Shown in pieces: positions 28,488-37,785 of a DNA stretch of 38,702 bases; position 1 is the stretch's first letter; each line of letters starts with the position of its first letter. Under the pieces are notes generated by a model. The model was given only the letters and a program-made list of their open reading frames with translations. It made no database searches and was not told where the DNA came from. A program made the position numbers and the translations under genes. The stretch comes from Flammeovirga sp. SJP92 (GTDB lineage: Bacteria; Bacteroidota; Bacteroidia; Cytophagales; Flammeovirgaceae), in assembly GCF_001583495.1 (NCBI RefSeq), contig NZ_LQAQ01000019.1, positions 274,836-313,537 of the forward strand, in the 5' to 3' direction.

Positions 28488-30056
28488 TTAAATATAATTA
28501 TACCCATCAAAGAATATCACTTCACCTTCAATAGCATCTAAAGATTGATACAAATGCTCCTTATATTCTTTCAAATTAAAGTCTTCGAGGTTGTCAACAT
28601 TAATTGCTATTCTATCTACAACTTCAACTTTTTCTACATTCCAGTTGTATCTATCCATGCCATTCAAAAAATTTACGCCTCCTTCAAATCTTAAAAATGA
28701 TAAAAGTCTAAAATTTTTAAGATCATAAACAAAAGGACGAATTGTAACAGCTTTTTCTAAATTAGATTTTTCAGTTTTATCTAACGTGAACTCAAATTTT
28801 AATGCATGACATTCTCCTTTGAGTAAAGCATAATACATCTTCGGCTTATCAAAATGTTGTGCTAAATCTTGAATACTAATTTTTAAATCATCGTCGATTT
28901 CAAAATATGTTTTCAAGCTTTTAAGAGAGTATAATGTATTATATATTTTATTTATTTCATTAAGTTCATTTTCACTTACTGAAATAGAATCAATTCTCAT
29001 CTTGATCTCCTTGCTTCCTTGTTTCTTTATTCTTACTGTAGTTTCCGAATTTGGCTCATGCATTTTTTTAAAGATACTCCACCTTTTAAGGAGCTCTGAA
29101 AATTTATACTCTTTACAATTATCAATATCTATCTTAAAGTTAATTGTCTTATTGCCTGAGATAACTAGACTAAAAAAATCTGAATGAATTGCTAACCTAT
29201 TTTGGTAGTCAGGTAAGCTCTTATCTACAAATCCTAAAGAATACCCTTCGAATGTATACTTGTATAAAAGATCATTTTTCCACTTAAAAGATATCTTACA
29301 ATCATTTTTATGACTCTTTGGAGTTGATACTTGTATGGAAGATATTGGTTTTGGATTATCATAAACTCCAAATCTTTTTTCTTGAATTGTAGCAGACTTT
29401 AAAGTTATATCTTCTTTTACTCCTATCAGTACATCTATTAAATTACTTAGGTTTTCTTCTGATAAATTGGTTAAATTAATAAGTCCAGTATCATCATTAT
29501 CTACCCCACAATTTTGAAGGTTCTCAATTTTGGCTTTAGAGTATTCTTGAATATCCGTTCCTATATATTCTTCTATTTTATCTCTAAACACCTTTCCACT
29601 TAATGATTTTAGAAGTTGCGTTTCATCATAAGTCAAACTCATAGTACTCTTATGGAGATTTTCGACTCCCTTCGTTGACTTTTGAACTCTTTCAAGTATT
29701 TTCTCTTGAAGTTTATGATCAATATGAATTAAAAAAGCTCTTTGTGGTTGCTCTGTTGAATCATATTCAAAGATTATAAAAAAAGTTGGATATGGATCCG
29801 AAGCAAGAGCTCTTAAATTAAATAATTTTACTTGAATCTTCCTCTTTTGAGAATCAGTAGCTTTAACTTGTATTTTAAAATTCAGCCCTGACTTATGTAG
29901 ATCTGAAAACTTTTGGTGCTTATTAGATGAATAAACTTCGAAATCCCATCCATTTTTATCTTTATCTGCTTTTTCTGAAGTTAAATTAGAAAAAATGCAA
30001 AGTCTTTCTAAGTCATTTTCTCCTGCATATCCAATTATTTGTTCTCGATTATCCAT
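28488..30056 (-). CDS. Isolated large protein with PD-(D/E)XK/DUF4365-like N-terminus
   Basis: This is a 522-residue protein from the ATG at 30056; a longer frame upstream adds 16 hydrophobic residues that look like leader noise. The first 110 residues resemble DUF4365/Mrr-type endonuclease folds: Glu13 in YAGENDLERL, Asp38 in NGWDFEVY and Gln63-Val-Lys65 in KIQVKATD, spaced as E...D...(E/Q)xK, followed by a strand FFIIFEYD. The remaining 400 residues have no recognised domain; they are mixed alpha/beta with many Lys, Asn and Ile codons. It is more AT-rich than its neighbours and stands alone between two unrelated catabolic loci, flanked by repeats. This is the profile of a single-gene defence or nuclease-related cargo gene, but neither nuclease activity nor defence is shown. 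Confidence 0.6.
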   Translation of the reverse strand: MDNREQIIGYAGENDLERLCIFSNLTSEKADKDKNGWDFEVYSSNKHQKFSDLHKSGLNFKIQVKATDSQKRKIQVKLFNLRALASDPYPTFFIIFEYDSTEQPQRAFLIHIDHKLQEKILERVQKSTKGVENLHKSTMSLTYDETQLLKSLSGKVFRDKIEEYIGTDIQEYSKAKIENLQNCGVDNDDTGLINLTNLSEENLSNLIDVLIGVKEDITLKSATIQEKRFGVYDNPKPISSIQVSTPKSHKNDCKISFKWKNDLLYKYTFEGYSLGFVDKSLPDYQNRLAIHSDFFSLVISGNKTINFKIDIDNCKEYKFSELLKRWSIFKKMHEPNSETTVRIKKQGSKEIKMRIDSISVSENELNEINKIYNTLYSLKSLKTYFEIDDDLKISIQDLAQHFDKPKMYYALLKGECHALKFEFTLDKTEKSNLEKAVTIRPFVYDLKNFRLLSFLRFEGGVNFLNGMDRYNWNVEKVEVVDRIAINVDNLEDFNLKEYKEHLYQSLDAIEGEVIFFDGYNYI

Positions 30057-30354
30057 ATTCAAATTAAGTTCGATGGTTGGTAAGAATATTAAGCCTATTA
30101 CCAATTTAAAGATAGTAATACGCTATTAGAATATTAAGTATAATATGAATTACATTACTTATCTCAAGAATTTTCATCATTCCAATACCTAACTATCAAC
30201 CCCCTAAAAACACTCCCAAACCAGGTACAAAGTTGAACTTTTTATGCATTTACAGGGGGTAAATGTGTAACAAATACATTTCTCTCTCGGATTTAAAAAT
30301 AATATGTGTTATTGCATTCATATTTAAAATACTTATTCATATTTGAAATAAACA

Positions 30355-31425
30355 ATGCAACAAAATCCAATAATCGGTACTTTATTACATGCAGTAGGAG
30401 GCGTTTCGGCATCTACTTGTTATGTGCCTTTTCAGAAAGTAAAGCAATGGAATTGGAATTCCTATTGGTTGATTCAGGCCGCTTTCGCTTGGTTTATTTT
30501 CCCTTTAGTTATTGGTTACATTACGGTACCTGATTTATGGGAAGTCTTCGCAGAATCGCCTTCTGAAGTGATCTTCAATGCTTTTCTTTTAGGGACGATT
30601 TATGGTTTTGGAGGCATGTGTTTCGGGTATGCTATTAAAGAAATTGGGTACTCACTTACCTATACCATTTCTATTGGTATCTCTGCCATTTTGGGTACGA
30701 TCGTGCCGTTGATTATGCATGGTGAATTGGTATCTAAATTCTATGAACCGGGTGGAAATATTATCTATCTGGGAATGTTTATCTCTCTTATTGGTATTGC
30801 ACTTTGTGGGGTTTCGGGGTATAGAAAAGAAAAAGATCTTAAAGCACTAAATATTGAAACAGGCGACCAACCTTCTTTTAATATGAAGAAAGGTTTTATG
30901 CTCACTTTAATTGCCGGTGTGCTTTCGGCGGTGTTTGGTATCTCATTAGAAGTAGGGGCTCCAATTGCTGAAATCGCAGGAAAACATGGGGCTGGTTATT
31001 TCGAAGGAAATGCCAATCTGATGTTATCGACAATGGGTGCTTTTGCGACGAACCTTGTTTGGTTTGTAGTTGTTGGAATTAAGCAAAAAACATTAAAAGA
31101 AATTGTGGATGTAAAAGGGCTTGGGTCAAAAACAATCGGCACCAACTTCCTAATGTCCATTCTAAGTGGTGCATTATGGTACGGGCAATTCTTCTTCTAC
31201 AATATGGCCCATGTGAGAATGGGTGATTTCAAATTTGCCAGCTGGGTGATTCATATGTCAATGCTCATTTTCTTCAGTTACATCTTGGGGATCTTGATGA
31301 AAGAATGGTCGCAAGTAAGCAAGCGAACTTACAATACATTACTCTTTGCCTTGGGCGTACTTATCATTTCTTTCTTAACCATGACTTACGGAAGTAGTAT
31401 GGGAACGGAAGCAATAGGGCATTAA
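30355..31425 (+). CDS. rhaT: RhaT-family sugar:H+ symporter
   Basis: This is a 356-residue inner-membrane protein with ten predicted helices, near E. coli RhaT (344). Landmarks match by eye: HAVGGVSASTCYVPFQKVKQW against [21 protein letters not shown], the GTIYGFGGMCFGYAIKEIGYS segment, and near the end LSGALWYGQFFFYNMAHVRMG with SWVIHMSMLIFF and LGILMKEW. RhaT imports L-rhamnose (and lyxose or mannose) with a proton. No rhamnose isomerase, kinase or aldolase follows, so here it may carry another deoxy sugar or sugar acid. It is the first gene of a tightly packed operon, 37 bases before the solute-binding-protein gene. A weak -7-like CATATTTG lies at its start. Confidence 0.85.
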   Translation: MQQNPIIGTLLHAVGGVSASTCYVPFQKVKQWNWNSYWLIQAAFAWFIFPLVIGYITVPDLWEVFAESPSEVIFNAFLLGTIYGFGGMCFGYAIKEIGYSLTYTISIGISAILGTIVPLIMHGELVSKFYEPGGNIIYLGMFISLIGIALCGVSGYRKEKDLKALNIETGDQPSFNMKKGFMLTLIAGVLSAVFGISLEVGAPIAEIAGKHGAGYFEGNANLMLSTMGAFATNLVWFVVVGIKQKTLKEIVDVKGLGSKTIGTNFLMSILSGALWYGQFFFYNMAHVRMGDFKFASWVIHMSMLIFFSYILGILMKEWSQVSKRTYNTLLFALGVLIISFLTMTYGSSMGTEAIGH

Positions 31426-31462
31426 TAAAAAGATACAATTAGACTAAAAATATTAAACTGAA

Positions 31463-32608
31463 ATGAAAAAGTTAAAAGGAATTACTTGGAACCACAGCCG
31501 TGGATTTACCTCAATAGTAGCCGTTTCACAGCGTTTTGAAGAGCTTTATCCTGATGTGCAAATCTCTTGGGAGAAAAGATCGCTCCAAGCATTTGCTGAT
31601 GAACCAATAGACCAATTGGCAGAAAGATATGACTTCTTGATTATCGATCATCCATGGGCCGGTTTTGCTGCCCGAACTCAAGTGATTATGCCTTTGGATA
31701 CTTTGCTTCCGCAAGATTTCATGAAAGATCTGGAAGAAAATACGGTGGGTAGATCACACGAAAGTTACGCTTACAATAATCATCAATGGGCATTGGCAAT
31801 TGACGCAGCAACTCCAGTTGCTTCTAGCCGTCCGGACCTTTTTGAAAAAGAAGGATTGAAGTTTCCTGAAACCTGGGATGATTTAGTAGAGTTATCGAAA
31901 ACTGGAAAAGTGGCAATTCCTGGTATTCCTCAAGATACATTGATGAGTTTCTACATGGTTTGCTCTACGTTAGGTGAAAATGTGTGTGAGACAAAAGAGT
32001 ATGTTGTTTCAGAAGAGGTTGGATTGAAAGCACTTCAGATGCTTCGTGATTTAGGAGAAAATATTAAAGAAGAAAGTTACGATTGGAACCCTATCAAAGT
32101 TTGTGAGGCCATGACCAAAACAGACGATTATGTATACGCTCCTTTCGGATATGGATATACGAATTACTCTCGTGAAGGCTATGCTCGTGTTCCTTTGAAA
32201 TACCATGATATGGTGGCCATCAACGATCAAAAACTGATCAGTACATTGGGCGGAACAGGCTTGGCTTTATCGTCTAAATGTGAAGAAAAAGAATTGGCTT
32301 CAAAATTCTTAGAGTTTGCAGGTTCTTTGGATGTTCAGAAGGGTATTTTCTTTGACAATGGTGGTCAGCCCGGACATAGAAAAGCTTGGACGGATCAGAG
32401 GGTAAACAGCAAGTGCATGGACTTCTTTAGCGATACACTTCCGGCTTTGGATCGTGCATTTTTAAGACCTCGTTACAACGGTCATATGTACTTCCAAGAT
32501 AGAGCCGGTGCACCGATTCGTGAATTTATGATGAAGGGTGGTGATCCCAAAACGCTCTTGTCACAATTAAATGAATTGTACATCAAATCGCTTTCTCAAA
32601 ATGACTAA
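31463..32608 (+). CDS. Solute-binding-protein fold without signal peptide (first of pair)
   Basis: This is a 381-residue protein of the extracellular solute-binding family 1 type. It has the usual start ([32 protein letters not shown]), [14 protein letters not shown], a hinge region [33 protein letters not shown], and a C-terminal helical region. The mature fold begins at residue 3: there is no hydrophobic signal or lipobox, and an in-frame TAA stands two codons before the ATG, so no longer form is possible. It must stay in the cytoplasm unless exported by an unknown route. It overlaps the first CoA-transferase gene by 8 bases (ATGACTAA). No ABC permease or ATPase is encoded nearby. The ligand is unknown; it could bind or shield the sugar-derived substrate of the CoA-transferases. 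Confidence 0.85.
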   Translation: MKKLKGITWNHSRGFTSIVAVSQRFEELYPDVQISWEKRSLQAFADEPIDQLAERYDFLIIDHPWAGFAARTQVIMPLDTLLPQDFMKDLEENTVGRSHESYAYNNHQWALAIDAATPVASSRPDLFEKEGLKFPETWDDLVELSKTGKVAIPGIPQDTLMSFYMVCSTLGENVCETKEYVVSEEVGLKALQMLRDLGENIKEESYDWNPIKVCEAMTKTDDYVYAPFGYGYTNYSREGYARVPLKYHDMVAINDQKLISTLGGTGLALSSKCEEKELASKFLEFAGSLDVQKGIFFDNGGQPGHRKAWTDQRVNSKCMDFFSDTLPALDRAFLRPRYNGHMYFQDRAGAPIREFMMKGGDPKTLLSQLNELYIKSLSQND

Positions 32609-33749
32609 TTCAAAACCATTAGAGGGCCTTTTGGTGTTGGAATTCTGTCAGTTTTTGGCAGGTCCATCCGCAGGTTTGCGATTAGCAGATTTGGGGGCTC
32701 GCGTGATCAAAATTGAACGTCCAAATCATGGTGAAGCAGGTCGTCAGATAGCTATTAAAAATTTAAGAGTGGATGGAAGCAGTTTGGTTTTCCATACCCT
32801 CAATAGAAATAAAGAATCTTATGCCGCCAATTTAAAGGATGCGGAAGATCTACAAAAAGTAAAAGAACTTATCGCCAAAGCAGATGTGATGACCCACAAT
32901 TTCCGTCCGGGTGTGATGGAAAAAATTGGGTTGGACTACCCTACTGTCAAGGCGATCAACCCACAAATTGTATACGCGACTGTTACTGGTTATGGTACTG
33001 AAGGTCCTTGGTCTGCGAAACCCGGACAGGACCTTTTAGTACAGTGCATGTCGGGCTTGGCACACCTTACTGGTGATAAAAATGACGGCCCTACTCCTTT
33101 CGGATTGGCGGTCGCTGATATCATCACAGGGTCACATATGGCACAAGGGATTTTAGCCGCTTTGCTAAGAAGTGCCAAAACCAAGAAAGGTGCTTTCGTG
33201 GAAGTGAGCTTATTAGAATCAATGTTGGATTTCCAATTTGAAGTCATCACCACTTACCTCAACGATGGAAATAAACTTCCTCAACGAGCAGAAAAAGGAT
33301 CAGGACATGCCTACCTCAGTGCTCCTTACGGTGTTTACGCTACCAAAGACAGTCATATTTCTTTGGCAATGGGAGGCTTTGAAAAGCTAGTTGAATTGCT
33401 TGATACAGATCGATTAAGGGGGTATTCAGAAGAAGAGACGTTTACGAAGCGTGATGAAATTATGAATACACTTCGTGAAATACTAGCCACCAAAACAACT
33501 CAGGAATGGTTAGATATTTTCGAACCCGCTGGAATTTGGTGTTCAGCCGTTTTAGACTACGAACAATTGCTACAACATGAGGCTTATAAAGTATTGGAAA
33601 TGGATCAAAAACTACCACTTGATACAGGCGAGTTTATCCATACCACACGTTGTCCTATCCGCTTAAATGATGAGAAATTATTTGCATCAAAACCAGCTCC
33701 TAGAGTGGGTCAAGATACAGATGCGATTGCCAAAGAGTTTAACTTATAA
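32601..33749 (+). CDS. Class III (CaiB/BaiF) CoA-transferase, first copy
   Basis: This is a 382-residue protein started at the ATG at 32601 inside the stop of the preceding gene; an in-frame ATG 30 bases upstream lies within that gene and adds no conserved residue. Family III landmarks: [20 protein letters not shown] with RVIKIERP at the N-terminus, [27 protein letters not shown], and [14 protein letters not shown], where Asp144 is the likely catalytic aspartate that forms the acyl anhydride/CoA thioester. The later [15 protein letters not shown] is also typical. Such enzymes move CoA between carboxylic acids; relatives include racemases. The next gene encodes a close paralogue, so a heteromer is possible. 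Substrate unknown; a sugar-derived acid is inferred from context. Confidence 0.9.
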   Translation: MTNSKPLEGLLVLEFCQFLAGPSAGLRLADLGARVIKIERPNHGEAGRQIAIKNLRVDGSSLVFHTLNRNKESYAANLKDAEDLQKVKELIAKADVMTHNFRPGVMEKIGLDYPTVKAINPQIVYATVTGYGTEGPWSAKPGQDLLVQCMSGLAHLTGDKNDGPTPFGLAVADIITGSHMAQGILAALLRSAKTKKGAFVEVSLLESMLDFQFEVITTYLNDGNKLPQRAEKGSGHAYLSAPYGVYATKDSHISLAMGGFEKLVELLDTDRLRGYSEEETFTKRDEIMNTLREILATKTTQEWLDIFEPAGIWCSAVLDYEQLLQHEAYKVLEMDQKLPLDTGEFIHTTRCPIRLNDEKLFASKPAPRVGQDTDAIAKEFNL

Positions 33750-33759
33750 AGACAAAAAT

Positions 33760-34938
33760 ATGCTTCCATTAAAAGATATATTAGTAGTTGATCTAAGCCA
33801 GTTTTTGTCTGCTCCATCAGCTACACTCCGATTGGCAGATCTTGGTGCTAGAGTTATCAAAGTAGAACGCCCCGAAACAGGTGACATCTGCCGTCAGCTT
33901 TATGTTTCCAATGTGATGCTGAATGGTGAGTCTTCTGTTTTTAGAGCCATCAATAGAAATAAAGAGAGTTTTCAAGCCGATTTAAAATCGGATATCGATA
34001 AAGAAAAAGTACTAAAGCTTATCGCGAAAGCGGATGTTTTGGTACACAATTTCAGACCGGGTGTGATCGAACGTTTAGGATTGGATTATGATACGGTAAA
34101 AGCAATTAATCCTTCGATTGTTTACGGCGATATTTCTGGATATGGATCAGAAGGGCCATGGTCGGCCAAGCCAGGGCAAGATCTATTGCTTCAATCGTTA
34201 TCAGGTGTTACGTGGTTAAGCGGTAATGCCGATAAAGGACCGGTACCTATGGGGATTGCGATCGTCGATATTTTGGCGGGTGCTCACTTGGCACAAGGTC
34301 TCATCGCCTCCTTAATCAAAAGATTCAAAACCAATCAAGGAAGTAAGGTCTCAGTGAGTATGCTGGAATCGATTCTTGATTTCCAATTCGAAACGATCAC
34401 GACCTATTATCACGATGGTGGCGAACCTACAGTTAGAACTGCAAGCAATAATGCTCATGCTTATTTAGGTGCTCCTTATGGGGTTTACGCTACTAAAAAC
34501 GGTCATTTGGCATTGGCTATGGGTGCCATTCCTGTATTGGGAGAATTATTGAGCTGTCCATCATTGACCAACTACCCTGAGCCTGATACTTGGTTTACAC
34601 AGAGAGATGAAATCAAGAATATTTTAGCCGATCATTTACTGACTGAAACCACTGAACATTGGCTTTCGATTTTAGAACCTGCCGATATCTGGTGTGCAGA
34701 TGTATTGAATTGGGACACCCTTTTCAACCATGACGGTTTTAAAGCCCTCAACATGATTCAGAATGTAAAAATGGGCGATGGATTCGAGTACAAAACCACT
34801 CGTTGTCCTATTAAAATTGATGGAGAATACCTCACTTCCACATTAGGATCTCCTGCTATTGGAGAACATACGCAAGAAATTTTGAAAGAACTAAACGCTT
34901 TGGATCATGAAGGAAAAGTTGAGAATTGCTGTTCGTAA
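33760..34938 (+). CDS. Class III (CaiB/BaiF) CoA-transferase, second copy
   Basis: This is a 392-residue paralogue of the preceding gene, 10 bases downstream, begun at the ATG at 33760 ([10 protein letters not shown]); the frame is open further upstream but only through the previous gene. It shares long blocks with it, including [37 protein letters not shown] (Asp141 catalytic), [20 protein letters not shown] segments and TTRCPI near the end, so the pair arose by duplication. Both keep the catalytic Asp, so neither is obviously inactive. The 3' end overlaps the second solute-binding gene by 32 bases, which points to translational coupling. A heterodimer or sequential action on two related acids is possible. 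Confidence 0.9.
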   Translation: MLPLKDILVVDLSQFLSAPSATLRLADLGARVIKVERPETGDICRQLYVSNVMLNGESSVFRAINRNKESFQADLKSDIDKEKVLKLIAKADVLVHNFRPGVIERLGLDYDTVKAINPSIVYGDISGYGSEGPWSAKPGQDLLLQSLSGVTWLSGNADKGPVPMGIAIVDILAGAHLAQGLIASLIKRFKTNQGSKVSVSMLESILDFQFETITTYYHDGGEPTVRTASNNAHAYLGAPYGVYATKNGHLALAMGAIPVLGELLSCPSLTNYPEPDTWFTQRDEIKNILADHLLTETTEHWLSILEPADIWCADVLNWDTLFNHDGFKALNMIQNVKMGDGFEYKTTRCPIKIDGEYLTSTLGSPAIGEHTQEILKELNALDHEGKVENCCS

Positions 34939-36142
34939 ATTCGGACCTTTTGAAAGTGCTATCCAAAAGATTTGGGACGACTTCTGCTCACAGCGTGCAT
35001 GTGATGTTGAATTGGAAGCTGTACCAATGGACTTGCACCCTCTTTATGATACTATTTTAAAAGAGGATGGTTTGAAGAACGGCGAATGGGACATTGCATT
35101 AATGAATACCGATTGGATAACGGAAGCTTACAGCAATAATGCCATCGCTGATTTAATGCCTTTTATGGGTAATGATTCCTCTGCTTTGGAAGAGGCATGG
35201 AGTCCTTCTCTTTTAGGAAAACAACGTTTCGGTAATGCAGTAATGGGACTTCCATTTCACAATGGTCCTGAGTGCTTAATGTACAGAACAGACCTTTTTG
35301 AAGATCCAAAAGAACAAGAGGCTTTCAAGAAAAAATACAACAGAGCACTGACGGTTCCCAAAACATGGAACGAGTTGATGGAAGTCGCTTCTTTCTTCCA
35401 CCGTCCTCAGGCAGGTTTATACGGAACTACTTTCGCCGCTTACCCTGATGGTCATAATACCGTCTTTGATTTCTGCCTTCAATTATGGACAAGAGGTGGA
35501 CAATTAATTACTGAAGATGATAAAGTAGTTCTTCATTCGAAAGCGACTGTTGAAGGCATGAAATTCTACCGTAAAGCTTTACAAAACAAAGAGGCCATTC
35601 ACCCTAAATCAAGAGAATTTGATTCTGTAGAAGCTGGTTTGGCGTTCGCCAATGGTGAGTTAGCCTTAAGTGTCAACTGGTTTGGCTTTGCAGCCAACTG
35701 CGAAGTGAGCCCTGATTCAAAAGTAAAAGGCAAAGTGGATGTGGCTTACATCCCTGCCGGAGAAGGTGGCGAAGGCGTTTCTCTCAATGCCTATTGGATG
35801 TACGTGATTGGAGCAGGCAGTAAGCATCAACAATTGGCTTACGACTTTATTCAATTTGCTACTTCAGTTAAAAACGACGAGCTCTTGACTTTAGAGGGAG
35901 GCATCGGGTGTAGAGTTTCGACTTGGAGAAGTCCAAAGGTCAATCAAGAAATACCTTATTATCATAAACTAGAAGAACTGCATCAAAACACCGAATCACT
36001 TCCTCGAATGAACAATTGGTCGCAGGTCGCAGACATCATCGACGAGTTAGTGCTGAAGGTGATCAATACAGAAGAAGACATCGAAAATATCTTAGCTACT
36101 GCACAGGAGAAAGTGGATCATTTGGAGCTTGTGAATACATAA
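34907..36142 (+). CDS. Solute-binding-protein fold without signal peptide (second of pair)
   Basis: This is a 411-residue protein of the extracellular solute-binding type: [94 protein letters not shown] and [20 protein letters not shown] all fit family 1 sugar-binding proteins. It starts directly with the first strand ([13 protein letters not shown]); an in-frame TAA five codons upstream excludes a signal peptide. It overlaps the CoA-transferase gene by 32 bases. It differs clearly from the first solute-binding protein and is not a simple duplicate. Its conserved aromatic and acidic pocket residues suggest it still binds a sugar-like ligand. No ABC transporter partner is present. Cytoplasmic function is inferred and not shown. 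Confidence 0.85.
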   Translation: MKEKLRIAVRKFGPFESAIQKIWDDFCSQRACDVELEAVPMDLHPLYDTILKEDGLKNGEWDIALMNTDWITEAYSNNAIADLMPFMGNDSSALEEAWSPSLLGKQRFGNAVMGLPFHNGPECLMYRTDLFEDPKEQEAFKKKYNRALTVPKTWNELMEVASFFHRPQAGLYGTTFAAYPDGHNTVFDFCLQLWTRGGQLITEDDKVVLHSKATVEGMKFYRKALQNKEAIHPKSREFDSVEAGLAFANGELALSVNWFGFAANCEVSPDSKVKGKVDVAYIPAGEGGEGVSLNAYWMYVIGAGSKHQQLAYDFIQFATSVKNDELLTLEGGIGCRVSTWRSPKVNQEIPYYHKLEELHQNTESLPRMNNWSQVADIIDELVLKVINTEEDIENILATAQEKVDHLELVNT

Positions 36143-36166
36143 TACATGGCTTTTAAGATGGTTCGT

Positions 36167-36191
36167 GAGCCACAAAGCATTGTGGCTCTAC
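36167..36191 (-). repeat. REP palindrome with GTAG foot, minus strand
   Basis: GAGCCACAA (36167-36175) pairs with TTGTGGCTC (36180-36188), ending in CTAC (36188-36191), which is GTAG on the minus strand. It lies 25 bases after the second solute-binding gene. Confidence 0.75.
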
Positions 36192-36244
36192 ACAGCGACA
36201 TCTTTTCAATTTAGTATATCATTTTTATTGAAAGAACACCTCCT

Positions 36245-36268
36245 GTAGAGACGCAATGCTTTGCGTCT
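36245..36268 (+). repeat. REP palindrome with GTAG foot, plus strand
   Basis: GTAG (36245-36248) is followed by AGACGCAA, loop TGCT and TTGCGTCT. With 36167-36191 it forms a back-to-back REP pair, 53 bases apart, between the solute-binding gene and the Gfo/Idh gene; transcription may be attenuated here. Confidence 0.75.
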
Positions 36269-36331
36269 AACGGACCACAACACGAACCTTTTCTCTAAAA
36301 AACTCTTCACAGTACTTAAATCAATAATGAA

Positions 36332-37405
36332 ATGGAAATAAATTATCAATATACCCTACCAAAAACAGCCCGCCCGATCATCATCATCGGAGCAGGAGGT
36401 ATTGTCAACGATGCACATATGCCCGCTTATAGAAAAGCTGGATTTGAAGTATATGGCATCACCAACAGAACAAAAGAACGAGCAGAAAAAATAGCAAAGA
36501 AATTTGACATTCCTAGAGTATTTGACAGCATCGATGATGCCATAGCTCAAGCTCCAGAGAATGCCGTTTTCGACCTTACACTCATGCCAAATCAGTTTGT
36601 TGCCACCTTAGAAAAACTACCTGATGGCGCCCCAGTTCTGATTCAAAAACCTTTAGGTGATTACTTTGAACAAACGAAACAAATCATCGAAGTCTGTAGA
36701 AGAAAAAAGCTTATCGCAGCCGTAAACTGTCAGTTGCGTTTTGCCCCTTACATCATGGCGGCACGTGATCTGATCAACAAAGAAACCATCGGCAAAATCT
36801 ACGATATGGAAGTGAAGGTTTCGGTATATACTCCATGGGAAATCTTCCCTAACGTAATGTATCACCCGAGATTAGAAATCCAACAGCACAGTATTCACCA
36901 CATCGATTTGGTAAGATCATTTTTGGGTGATCCAAAAGGAATTATGGCGAAAACCTTAAAGCACCCTGCCAAAGAAATGTCGTCTACTCGTACCAATGTC
37001 ATCATGGAATATGAAGATGATGTACGTGCATTAGTCAGCACCAACCACGATCACGTTTTTGGGTTTGATCATCAAGAAAGCTATGTAAAATGGGAAGGTA
37101 CAAAAGGTGCTATCTATGCTAAAATGGGCCTTTTGATGAACTACCCCGATGGTGTGCCAGACGCTTTTGAATACTGCATTTTAGAGGAAGGGAAAAAACC
37201 AGAGTGGAAAACCAAACAATTGGAAGGGTCATGGTTCCCTGATGCTTTTATCGGCACCATGTCTTCATTGATCTGTTATGCCAACGGAGAATCTGACCAA
37301 TTGGATACTTCTATTGAAGATATTTTGAAAACCATGCATGTGGTAGAAGCTGCGTATAAGTCGAGCGATATGGGTGGAGTGAAACCAGAATATGGATCGA
37401 TTTAA
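36332..37405 (+). CDS. Gfo/Idh/MocA family NAD(P)-dependent oxidoreductase
   Basis: This is a 357-residue protein with an N-terminal Rossmann domain (PIIIIGAGGIVNDAHMPAYRK at about 15-35, then GITNRTKERAEKIA), the family lysine motif LIQKPLGDYFEQ (usually EKP), and a C-terminal alpha/beta dimerisation domain with MYHPRLEIQQHSIHHIDLVRS, where His residues sit at the substrate site. These enzymes oxidise or reduce hydroxyls of sugars, inositols or sugar acids. It is 189 bases after the CoA-transferase operon and the same strand, with two REPs in between, so it may be a separate transcript of the same pathway. The following gene is another dehydrogenase. Substrate unknown. Confidence 0.88.
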   Translation: MEINYQYTLPKTARPIIIIGAGGIVNDAHMPAYRKAGFEVYGITNRTKERAEKIAKKFDIPRVFDSIDDAIAQAPENAVFDLTLMPNQFVATLEKLPDGAPVLIQKPLGDYFEQTKQIIEVCRRKKLIAAVNCQLRFAPYIMAARDLINKETIGKIYDMEVKVSVYTPWEIFPNVMYHPRLEIQQHSIHHIDLVRSFLGDPKGIMAKTLKHPAKEMSSTRTNVIMEYEDDVRALVSTNHDHVFGFDHQESYVKWEGTKGAIYAKMGLLMNYPDGVPDAFEYCILEEGKKPEWKTKQLEGSWFPDAFIGTMSSLICYANGESDQLDTSIEDILKTMHVVEAAYKSSDMGGVKPEYGSI

Positions 37406-37412
37406 TCACCCC

Positions 37413-37663
37413 GTAGAAGCGTAGCCTGCTACGCAAACATTGAAATACGATGATGTAAAAAGGTCATAACAATACATCAAAATCGATACTGTAATCAAAC
37501 TCCATACAAACACGTAGCAGGCTACGTGACTACAAAAAACATGTAGAAGCGAAGCGTGCTACGCTAAACATTAAAAGTGATGATGTAAAAAGATCATAAC
37601 AATGTATCAAAACCGATACTGTAATCATACTTCACACAAACACGTAGCAGGCTACGTGGCTAC
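37413..37663. repeat. Tandem REPIN pair, 130-base period
   Basis: Plus-strand REPs start at GTAG 37413 and 37543; inverted partners end in CTAC at 37533 and 37663, each 121 bases foot to foot. The REP ends match those at 6884-7190, but the inner spacer (with GATGTAAAAAGGTCATAAC) is different. The second unit's left stem is altered to GTAGAAGCGAAGCGTGCTAC. The arrays begin 8 bases after the Gfo/Idh stop codon. Confidence 0.88.
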
Positions 37664-37708
37664 GGGAGTTTACAACATCATACTAAACTTAGACTAAACC
37701 TGAAACCA

Positions 37709-37745
37709 GGGACACGAATGTGAAGCGAAAGCATCATCCGTGTCC
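37709..37745. repeat. REP-like palindrome GGACACG/CGTGTCC
   Basis: GGACACGAATG (37710-37720) faces CATCCGTGTCC (37735-37745) around a GAAGCGAAAGC core that can form a small inner stem. GACACGAATG recurs at 28247-28256 beside the second composite repeat. No GTAG foot is present. Confidence 0.5.
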
Positions 37746-37785
37746 TAGAAATTATTTTGATAAAAAAGGTATAAAAAATAAAACA

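Noticed and set aside
30306-30533. 75-codon open frame at the start of rhaT
   Set aside because: It overlaps rhaT in another frame, and its translation is not protein-like compared with the strong RhaT match.
30355-31425. A complete rhamnose catabolic operon
   Set aside because: Only a RhaT-family transporter is present; no isomerase, kinase, aldolase or rhamnonate dehydratase is seen, so rhamnose use cannot be claimed.
33667-33759. Upstream start for the second CoA-transferase, overlapping the first
   Set aside because: The extra 31 residues are an out-of-frame reading of the first gene, and the conserved family start aligns with the ATG at 33760.
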